DNA of 5,799 bases from JAKRSD01 sp964473995. Lineage in GTDB: Bacteria; Bacteroidota; Bacteroidia; CAIKAF01. Location: NCBI GenBank assembly GCA_964473995.1, contig CAYYRB010000096.1, positions 1 through 5,799 on the forward strand, given 5' to 3'. The position numbers and the translations under genes were made by a program. Each line of letters opens with the position of its first letter. Positions within the stretch are counted from its first letter, which is position 1. The notes beneath the pieces are model-generated. The model was given only the letters and a program-made list of their open reading frames with translations. It did not search any database and was not told the DNA's origin. Of the stretch, positions 1-5,660 are shown one piece after another.

Positions 1-9
1 GGAACGGAT

Positions 10-17
10 TACTTTTG
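10..17 (+). promoter_or_regulatory. Bacteroidota-type -7 promoter box (TACTTTTG) for efp
   Basis: The sequence TACTTTTG matches the Bacteroidota sigma-ABfr -7 consensus TAnnTTTG exactly. It lies 17 bases before the efp ATG, which would give a short leader of about 10-14 bases. The matching -33 TTTG element would fall outside the left edge, so it cannot be checked. An upstream reading frame is also open through this stretch until TAA at 40-42, so the box could instead lie inside the end of a preceding gene and match by chance. Confidence 0.35.
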
Positions 18-34
18 GCAAAAAATTCATCAGT

Positions 35-598
35 ATGGCTAAAGCATCCGACATGTCTACCGGAAATTTTATCAAATACAACGGTGATCTGTATGTCATT
101 ACCGAATTGATTCACCGTACGCCGGGAAACCTGCGGGCTTTCTATCAGGCGAAAATGCGCAACGTGAAATCCGGTAAAATCGGGGAGAACCGTTTTCGTC
201 CCGATGAGGAGGTGGAAATTGTGCGGGTTGAAGAAAAGGAATTGCAATATCTCTACAAAGACGGAAATGCCATCGTATGCATGGATACCCAATCGTTCGA
301 GCAGTTCTATGTGGACGAAAAACTCTTCGGAGATGCGGAAAAGTTTTTGAAAGAGGGCCTGATGGTAACCGTTTCTTTTGATAACAACGATGCTCCCGTG
401 TATGCCAAACCGCCAAAAAGTGTGGAATTGGAAGTAACTTACACCGAACCCGGGGTGAAAGGCGATACGGCCACCAACACGTTGAAGCCGGCCACCGTGG
501 AAACCGGTGCTGAAATACGTGTTCCCCTTTTTATCAATTCGGGTGAGCGGATTAAAGTAAATCCCGAAACCGGAGAATACATGGAGCGGGTAAAATAA
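35..598 (+). CDS. efp: Elongation factor P
   Basis: This gene encodes elongation factor P, a cytoplasmic translation factor. It binds between the ribosomal P and E sites and stimulates peptide-bond formation at consecutive prolines. The 187-residue length is normal for the family. Three beta-barrel domains are visible: an N-terminal KOW-like domain (about 5-62), a central OB domain (about 68-126) and a C-terminal OB domain (about 132-187). The C-terminal domain contains the hallmark KGDTATNTLKPATVETG and ends in GEYMERVK. The ATG at 35 gives the usual MA.xSD N-terminus; there is no obvious Shine-Dalgarno, as is common in Bacteroidota. The tip loop of domain I reads TPGNLRAF (residues 29-36). 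In E. coli the corresponding segment is KPGKGQAF, with the modified Lys34, so the tip residue here is Asn32 and an Arg follows at 34. No modification-enzyme gene is in view. The gene ends in its own terminator and converges with the hydrolase gene. The identification is secure. Confidence 0.97.
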   Translation: MAKASDMSTGNFIKYNGDLYVITELIHRTPGNLRAFYQAKMRNVKSGKIGENRFRPDEEVEIVRVEEKELQYLYKDGNAIVCMDTQSFEQFYVDEKLFGDAEKFLKEGLMVTVSFDNNDAPVYAKPPKSVELEVTYTEPGVKGDTATNTLKPATVETGAEIRVPLFINSGERIKVNPETGEYMERVK

Positions 599-612
599 AA
601 CCCGTTTTTTTT
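587..612 (+). terminator. Rho-independent terminator overlapping the efp stop codon
   Basis: CGGGT at 587-591 pairs with ACCCG at 600-604 across an 8-base AT loop. Eight consecutive T follow at 605-612. The efp stop codon TAA (596-598) lies in the loop, so the hairpin begins inside the last codons of efp. The stem is only 5 bp (7 if a G-U and an A-U pair at the base are counted). The minus strand has no T-tract after the hairpin, so it should terminate only efp transcription. A second run of seven T at 630-636 has no stem. Confidence 0.6.
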
Positions 613-654
613 AGCGTATTTCCTGATTGTTTTTTTAATTCCGTGTCCGGTATT

Positions 655-2235
655 TTATTTTTTGATGAAGGCCTTGCGGAATGATTTCTCCCCGCCTAGG
701 TGAATAATGTGCAGGATGTAAATTCCCGGTGTGAAGTGGTCCAGATAAATGATTTTATTTTCAGTAAAATTTCCGTAGGCCATCAATCTTCCTGAAATAT
801 CCCTGATTTCATAAAGATTTCCTTCTCCCGTTCCGTCCACCCTGATTTCATTTTCTGCGGGATTCGGGAACAGGATAATGGTTTCATCGGGGTGCAGGGT
901 ATTCAAAGATGCCGTATTCACGTATGCCTGCACATTTTCCTCTATGCTCAGATCGCAGTTTTGGTTTGAAATTACGCAGGTAACCGTTGCTGATCCAGGG
1001 AATGCAAAATTGATTTGCACGGATGCGGTCCCCTGCCCGGAAACGATGTTGCCCAGCGGACAAATCCATTCATAGGTCATGCCCGTTTCCACAGGCACGG
1101 AAAACGCATACGATGTGTTGATGAAAAGGGAATCTGTCGGTTGGTTCATGCTCACCTGGGTAGGATAGGGGACCATGGTTACCTGAACGGTTTCGGTGGT
1201 GTCTCCGCAGGCGGGTGTTCCNNNNNNNNNNNNNNNNNNNNNNNNNNNNNNNNNNNNNNNNNNNNNNNNNNNNNNNNNNNNNNNNNNNNNNNNNNNNNNN
1301 NNNNNNNNNNNNNNNNNNNNNTTTTGTGCGGTAAGCCACGTTGCCGAATTGATGACATTGTTGAATTGACTCCATCCGGCACATTCTCCTTTTAAAAAAT
1401 ACGAGAGATAGGGGATGAGCAGCGCACGGACATAATTGAGTTGGGTGGCTCTGGAAAGTCCTCCCGCTGTTTGGCAGGTACCTTCCCCGAAATTGCAGTT
1501 GAAGTTGTCCGCATTGAATTGGCAATGATAGCCGCCCGTAATGCTCACATAGGTTTTGCATGATGAGCCTACGGCATTGTACATGAGCAGTTGGTTCGAT
1601 GCCGGAGGAGCCACACAGTCCAAACTTCCCGCAATCACCAGGGAAGGTGCCGTCATGCCTGCGGCAGCTGCCACAGCCGATGGATTGGTTTCTGCCGCCG
1701 CCAAGGTGAAATAACAATCTACACCCGTGGTGTATTGATTGGCCAGGTAGGTACTGCCTCCACCCATGGAGTGTCCGCCGATGGCGCGGCGTCCGTTCAG
1801 TTTCTGAAAAAACAATGAGCTTGCAACCGTGTTCAGGTTGATCATCCGTTGCGAAACGAGGGCCAAATCTTTTCCGAAATCACCATGCGAAGGCGCGGGC
1901 AATAAACTGCCTTCCGTTCTGGGCAATGCCACCACAAAACCTCTTCCGGCTAATGAATCATAAAGGGGTTCATATACGTCCCAGGTCATGGCAAACCCAT
2001 GACCGAACACCACCACGGGAAGATTGGTTCCCGCCACCGGCGTGTTGGTTCCCGCAGAGGTTGCCGGATAGTATATTTTGGTTTCTATTTGTCTGCCGGC
2101 CCCGCCTCCGCTGCCAAAACCGCCGGTTCTTGCCGGGTCGTTGAAGGTGATGGTCGTTTCACCTACCGCATAAAACTGGGCTTGTAAAAAGTGAACGAGG
2201 CAGAGGCTCAACACGAAAAGGAAAGAGCGTTTCAT
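655..2235 (-). CDS. Secreted alpha/beta hydrolase (cutinase/chlorophyllase-like) with type IX sorting domain, interrupted by an assembly gap
   Basis: This is a predicted extracellular serine esterase or lipase-type hydrolase. Residues 1-19 form a signal peptide (basic MKR, hydrophobic core, cleavage near LQA|QF). The hydrolase domain spans about 45-285. It contains VVVFGHGF (75-81, oxyanion region), the nucleophile elbow GGHSMGGG with Ser156, the probable catalytic Asp206 in AGSLDCVAP and His237 in GGYHCQF. This pattern is typical of the chlorophyllase, PAF-acetylhydrolase and cutinase-like group. The domain is cysteine-rich (174, 207, 226, 238, 247, 254, 285), suggesting disulfides and an exported protein. 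After 34 unknown residues (305-338, the N gap), about 345-435 resembles an Ig/PKD-like domain. Residues 453-526 are a type A type IX sorting domain, with LFPNPAENE, an ISGRL strand, TPGIYIL and the C-terminal FRKAFIKK. The product should cross the outer membrane and be released or surface-anchored. Substrate is unknown. The gap has a conventional length, so true protein length and frame continuity are not proven. The start is fixed by the signal peptide. Confidence 0.88.
   Translation of the reverse strand: MKRSFLFVLSLCLVHFLQAQFYAVGETTITFNDPARTGGFGSGGGAGRQIETKIYYPATSAGTNTPVAGTNLPVVVFGHGFAMTWDVYEPLYDSLAGRGFVVALPRTEGSLLPAPSHGDFGKDLALVSQRMINLNTVASSLFFQKLNGRRAIGGHSMGGGSTYLANQYTTGVDCYFTLAAAETNPSAVAAAAGMTAPSLVIAGSLDCVAPPASNQLLMYNAVGSSCKTYVSITGGYHCQFNADNFNCNFGEGTCQTAGGLSRATQLNYVRALLIPYLSYFLKGECAGWSQFNNVINSATWLTAQXXXXXXXXXXXXXXXXXXXXXXXXXXXXXXXXXXGTPACGDTTETVQVTMVPYPTQVSMNQPTDSLFINTSYAFSVPVETGMTYEWICPLGNIVSGQGTASVQINFAFPGSATVTCVISNQNCDLSIEENVQAYVNTASLNTLHPDETIILFPNPAENEIRVDGTGEGNLYEIRDISGRLMAYGNFTENKIIYLDHFTPGIYILHIIHLGGEKSFRKAFIKK
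1222..1321. other. Assembly gap of exactly 100 N
   Basis: One hundred undetermined bases lie inside the hydrolase gene, between the end of the catalytic domain and the Ig/PKD-like stretch. Exactly 100 N is a common placeholder for a gap of unknown size, so the real distance may differ. Both flanks are open in the same minus-strand frame when 100 bases are assumed. Confidence 0.97.
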
Positions 2236-2263
2236 GTAGAATGATGATTAGAAAATCTGTTCT

Positions 2264-2277
2264 AAAATATATATTTT
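2264..2277 (-). promoter_or_regulatory. AT palindrome and weak -7-like box upstream of the hydrolase gene
   Basis: AAAATATATATTTT is a perfect 14-base palindrome located 29-42 bases before the hydrolase start codon. Read on the minus strand, its end gives TATATTTT, which matches TAnnTTTG except for the final G. I find no exact TAnnTTTG and no convincing -33 TTTG on the minus strand in this intergenic region. This is therefore only the best available guess for the hydrolase promoter. Confidence 0.22.
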
Positions 2278-2423
2278 TTTAAAACTGAGAAGTATTTCAC
2301 TCTCGCGCTTTTGGCTAAGATCTCGTATGTTTTTTTGTTTTGTCACTCGTTTTGTTTTTGGCTGATTCATGATTAAGATGTTCTCATTCCTTTTTTCATT
2401 CGTGCTTTGTTTAATAAGACGTG

Positions 2424-2441
2424 AATAACAGCCTTGTTATT
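2424..2441. repeat. Perfect 7-bp inverted repeat upstream of the MORN-like gene
   Basis: AATAACA (2424-2430), loop GCCT (2431-2434) and TGTTATT (2435-2441) form a perfect inverted repeat. It ends 7 bases before the TAACTTTG box and 19 bases before the start codon. It occupies the place where a -33 element would be expected, so it could be an operator. The arms are AT-rich and no T-tract follows, so it is not a typical terminator. The symmetry is seen directly; the regulatory role is inferred. Confidence 0.4.
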
Positions 2442-2448
2442 AAAACGG

Positions 2449-2456
2449 TAACTTTG
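2449..2456 (+). promoter_or_regulatory. Consensus -7 box (TAACTTTG) immediately before the MORN-like gene
   Basis: TAACTTTG matches the Bacteroidota -7 consensus TAnnTTTG exactly. It ends only four bases before the ATG at 2461. If it is used, transcription would begin at or next to the start codon and produce a leaderless or nearly leaderless mRNA. No TTTG is found at the usual spacing of about 19-21 bases upstream, where the inverted repeat lies instead. It may be coincidental, with the true promoter further upstream in the T-rich region. Confidence 0.35.
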
Positions 2457-2460
2457 GGTC

Positions 2461-4659
2461 ATGATGCGGTTGATTTTCGGTTGTTTCTTTTTTTTGATGT
2501 TGGCCTCAGGCATTGCCAATGCTCAAGATCCATGCACGTATAAGCCTTCTTCCAAAAGGGGCGGCTATTGGGTGTTTTCCAGTTTTTACCAACCCGACAC
2601 CCAAACACCCTTAGAAGGTGAATGTAGGCAACTCAACAACGGCAAACCGTACCTATACCGCGTATTTAGTAAGGGAAGGCTTATTGAGGAGGTGTTATAT
2701 ACTACGGAAAACCGATTGGTTTCTTCCCTGAAAATGCTAGACAAACGGAAAGACAGCACGTTGGGCGAATTGAAGTCCTATTGGGAAAATGGCAATTTGG
2801 CGCTGCACGAACGCTATTTTGTGGATAAAACCGGTCGCCGGTGCATGCATCGAATCTCTTATCATGTGAACGGAAAGCCCCGCTTCAATCAATATTTTGC
2901 CTGGGTAAAGGCAAGTGAACTTACGGATTATCAACTGCCTTATCATCCTCCCCATACCATTGATGAGGATGGTTATTCCACCTTGTGTGTGCCCTTTCAT
3001 CGTGAACAGATTTTTGATGAGTCGGTTCGGTTGGTGGAGGAAAAATACCATCAACTCTTGATGGACGGTTCTCACGAATTTGCGTCGCTCCACGGACCTT
3101 ATCTGCGCTTTCATCATAATGGAAAAAAGCAACACGAAGGCACTTACAAAAATGGTAAACTCCACGGTGAATGGACAGCCTTTACTTTTTTGGGCGATAC
3201 CTTGGAATACGGGAATTTTGATAATGGTCTGAAAGATGGATTGTGGATATACAAATACGATAATGGAAAAATAAAAGCGGAACATCGGTATGATGTGGCA
3301 GGAAAGTATCCCTTTACGGCGCAAAAGCAGGAATGGTCGCCGGCGGGCAAGCTGGTTCTTCAATTTTACTTTAATGAAAATGGAACAGCTGTTCTAAAAG
3401 AATGGTCGGAGGAAGGTGTGTTGATCCATGAGCAACGCCTGGTGAATATGTCGTTGGAAGGAGGAGTGGAGACATTCTGGTTTACAAACGGGCAGATGAA
3501 ATCTCTTTTGGACAATCGCCCCGGTGCGGATACGCTTTATCAGGAGTGGTATGAGAATGGACGTGATAAAGCATTGAAACGAATTGTGCCGGACAGCCGG
3601 GGAGAAAAAATGGAAATCAGTGAGTGGTTTCCCAACGGGTATTTGAAAGAGATTAGGGAAGTATATGGAGGCGAATTTGTTCAATCATACTCCCGTCGCA
3701 CCTATTTTGAAAACGGTAATGTGCAGTTTGTCGAAATCCAAAAAAATAGGGAACGAATTATTGAGGAATATGCATCTAACGGCATTAAAACCAGGGCACT
3801 TTTTTTTCTTGACGGAAAATTGAACGGTACGTATCAGCAGTTGGATTCGTTGGGGCAGGTACGCTTGGTCATCGGGTACAAACAGGGTTTGCGCCATGGA
3901 GATTATCGCTACTATTCCCCGTTGGGAGAGGTTTTGTATGAGGCCTTTTATGAGGAGGGACTTTGGTTATCACAGAAAAGTAAAACCAAATCCTACATAC
4001 AAAATTTTGAACGGCAGGATGCCTCGGTAAAAAAGACCTGCTTTTCTGCCGCCCATTATCTGCTCAATCAACGAATGCATGGCCGTGATCCCGTCAGGCT
4101 TGCTCAGGGCCATGTGGATTCTCTTGCGGCAGTGATTTGGCAATTGCAGCGTCTGGTTCCGCACTATGCCGATTGGATTACCCGGCCGCTGATCGGCGGG
4201 CAGATGCTACGCATACGGCTTCTGGAAAGTTATTTTCGGGATATCCATTCCGGTACGAACCTTTCTGATTTTTCCACGGAACTGCTTGCAGGCCTGAAAA
4301 TACTTCAGGCGGATTTACCTACTTTTCAGTTTGTACAGGGTGAAGCCGAAGTGTCTGTTCCTCTTTCGGGTTGGATGAATCAGGCGTATGCGAAACGGCT
4401 TTTTCCCCGTCTGCAGTCTTTTATTCACCTTGAAAATAAAGCTGAATCCGAATCGGGCGGGTTTTCCGTTTATCCCCGATACACGGTGGAATCCGTTCAT
4501 GCGTCTTGTCATAAAATCACCATTCAGGTGGATGAAAAGCGATATACGATTCTTCTGTATGCGGATGGAACGGCTGAATTGGAACATCAGTCCATGCCTT
4601 GGTCTGAATTTCTGGAAACTGATCTGACTCCGCTTAACCCACCTGATTACCACGAGTAA
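2461..4659 (+). CDS. Exported MORN-like repeat protein with unknown C-terminal domain
   Basis: I do not recognise a named gene. Residues 1-22 form a clear signal peptide (MMRL, hydrophobic core, cleavage near ANA|QD), which fixes the start at 2461 or the adjacent ATG at 2464. No lipobox cysteine is seen. Degenerate MORN-like units of the form G.Y..Y..NGK....G.Y.NGKL.G.W recur. The best block is residues 211-279 (HGPYLRFHHNGK, GTYKNGKLHGEW, GNFDNGLKDGLW), with a second at 451-500 (DGKLNGTY, GYKQGLRHGDY). Isolated YWENGN, FPNGY and YFENGN units lie around and between them (107-112, 390-394, 415-420). Such repeats are common in Bacteroidota proteins annotated as MORN variants or YwqK-like; that name does not establish toxin-antitoxin function. 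Residues about 505-732 are not MORN-like. This part is mixed helical then beta, with two late strands around KITIQVDEKRYTILLYADG. The stop overlaps the next start by one base, suggesting coupled translation and a shared role in the periplasm or outer envelope. Confidence 0.85.
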   Translation: MMRLIFGCFFFLMLASGIANAQDPCTYKPSSKRGGYWVFSSFYQPDTQTPLEGECRQLNNGKPYLYRVFSKGRLIEEVLYTTENRLVSSLKMLDKRKDSTLGELKSYWENGNLALHERYFVDKTGRRCMHRISYHVNGKPRFNQYFAWVKASELTDYQLPYHPPHTIDEDGYSTLCVPFHREQIFDESVRLVEEKYHQLLMDGSHEFASLHGPYLRFHHNGKKQHEGTYKNGKLHGEWTAFTFLGDTLEYGNFDNGLKDGLWIYKYDNGKIKAEHRYDVAGKYPFTAQKQEWSPAGKLVLQFYFNENGTAVLKEWSEEGVLIHEQRLVNMSLEGGVETFWFTNGQMKSLLDNRPGADTLYQEWYENGRDKALKRIVPDSRGEKMEISEWFPNGYLKEIREVYGGEFVQSYSRRTYFENGNVQFVEIQKNRERIIEEYASNGIKTRALFFLDGKLNGTYQQLDSLGQVRLVIGYKQGLRHGDYRYYSPLGEVLYEAFYEEGLWLSQKSKTKSYIQNFERQDASVKKTCFSAAHYLLNQRMHGRDPVRLAQGHVDSLAAVIWQLQRLVPHYADWITRPLIGGQMLRIRLLESYFRDIHSGTNLSDFSTELLAGLKILQADLPTFQFVQGEAEVSVPLSGWMNQAYAKRLFPRLQSFIHLENKAESESGGFSVYPRYTVESVHASCHKITIQVDEKRYTILLYADGTAELEHQSMPWSEFLETDLTPLNPPDYHE

Positions 4660-5660
4660 TGAAACCAAGCAAAGGATTATTTTTTCTGTGTTGTTTTTTC
4701 TCCGGCCTTTGGGCAAATGCTCAACTTCTGTTGCCCGAACTGACGTTGTCTTTGGAAGCGGATCGGCCGATCGTAAATCCGAAAGAAATTCTTTTTCTGC
4801 GGGTGAAAATAACTAATGCGTCCGGGCATGATGGCAGCATTTTGGTTCCGCATGCGCAAAATTACGGCAAGTCGCTTTTTCAGCTTCGGGTTTGCCGTAT
4901 TGACTCCGTCGGCGGATATATCCCCGTGTTTGAGTCGCCCACGGAGTTAAGCATGGATACTTCCGCTTACCGGGCCACGGAAAGTTTTTGGCATCTGGAT
5001 CAGAATGAAAGCTACACCCTGCCTTTTTTTATCAATGATGAAGCGAACGCCGGCATACACGTGGAGTCTTCCATACAATTGCCCTCACTGCCATCGGGTA
5101 AATATGCTTTTCAAATGGTGTATGATCCCGTTTATTCTCCGTATTTCCGTTATGCGTTTATAGAAGACCGTGGGACAGATCCCATTCCGGAAGACCAGGT
5201 GAGTGAGTATCCCGATCACTTTTTTTGGGAGGGCCGTTTGGTAAGCAATTGGGTGGAAATGGAGTTGGACAACAATCTGAAACCTACACCCGTGAAGGCC
5301 TCCCGCCACTGTTCCCTGTGTGGCAGTATCGAAAAGGAACGGTGGACATGCGTAAAACGGAAATGGGAACGCCTCTCAGGGAAAGGGCCTCATCCGGCCA
5401 TTGCATGGCGCTACGGCGGCCCTCAGGCCATCATCCTTACCTTGCCATCGTATGCTTCGTACGATTTCGTATTTCAAACGGAATCCCGTTTGGTTTATAC
5501 CTCTTTTCATTACAGGTTGGGTAAGATTTTTGGTGTCCGTTCCCGGCTGGCTCAGCTCTTTTATTGGCTGGGGGCCCGCAAACCGCCCTTTAAAACCTCT
5601 GACGTGGACAAGGTAAAGCTGATGCATGTGCGGGTGCTGGGTGATCCCAAGGTGTATTGA
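4659..5660 (+). CDS. Exported protein of unknown function, Ig-like N-terminal half plus CxxC-containing C-terminal part
   Basis: I do not recognise this family. Residues 1-22 are a signal peptide (MKPSKG, hydrophobic core, ANAQ at 19-22) without a lipobox, so the product should be periplasmic or secreted. Residues about 26-203 look like an all-beta Ig-like domain. Typical features are LSLEADRPIVNPKE, FLRVKITNASG, the closing strand SGKYAFQMVYDP and the terminal GRLVSNWVEMEL. Residues about 215-333 form a second part with SRHCSLCG (C218, C221), C231 and several basic residues. The cysteines could form a disulfide or bind a metal, but no thioredoxin fold is evident. The ATG overlaps the stop of the upstream gene as TAATG, so translation is probably coupled by re-initiation and the pair forms an operon. 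The 3' end is overlapped antisense by about 100 bases of the GIY-YIG reading frame. Only a run of seven T (5671-5677) without a good stem follows, so no firm terminator can be called. Confidence 0.82.
   Translation: MKPSKGLFFLCCFFSGLWANAQLLLPELTLSLEADRPIVNPKEILFLRVKITNASGHDGSILVPHAQNYGKSLFQLRVCRIDSVGGYIPVFESPTELSMDTSAYRATESFWHLDQNESYTLPFFINDEANAGIHVESSIQLPSLPSGKYAFQMVYDPVYSPYFRYAFIEDRGTDPIPEDQVSEYPDHFFWEGRLVSNWVEMELDNNLKPTPVKASRHCSLCGSIEKERWTCVKRKWERLSGKGPHPAIAWRYGGPQAIILTLPSYASYDFVFQTESRLVYTSFHYRLGKIFGVRSRLAQLFYWLGARKPPFKTSDVDKVKLMHVRVLGDPKVY

Noticed and set aside
1..42. A frame open from base 1 to TAA at 40-42 that overlaps the efp start
   Set aside because: Only 13 codons are visible (GTDYFWQKIHQYG) and no family can be recognised. 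It may be the end of an upstream gene or chance, so no feature was called.
1070..1717. Long minus-strand frame across the N gap, in a different frame from the hydrolase
   Set aside because: It is out of frame with the signal peptide, catalytic motifs and sorting domain, is partly made of N, and has no protein-like pattern. It is a shadow of the hydrolase gene.
2281..2420. Repeated TTTTG runs in the divergent intergenic region as a repeat array or CRISPR
   Set aside because: The runs are irregular, short and low in complexity, with no constant repeat or spacer length.
2737..3363. 208-codon minus-strand frame
   Set aside because: It is antisense to the MORN-like repeat region, and its hydrophobic composition is a by-product of the repetitive plus-strand gene. 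No promoter or family signature was seen.
2461..4659. Toxin-antitoxin antitoxin function for the MORN-like protein
   Set aside because: YwqK-like proteins are often labelled as antitoxins. This one is exported, very large and has no toxin partner in view, so the label is not supported.
4315..4716. 133-codon minus-strand frame
   Set aside because: It lies antisense across the junction of the two coupled plus-strand genes, is rich in basic residues and lacks recognisable motifs.
5638..5649. Small hairpin TGGG-TGAT-CCCA near the end of the last plus-strand gene
   Set aside because: It has a four-base stem inside coding sequence, and the nearest T-run is more than 20 bases away, so it is not a credible terminator.
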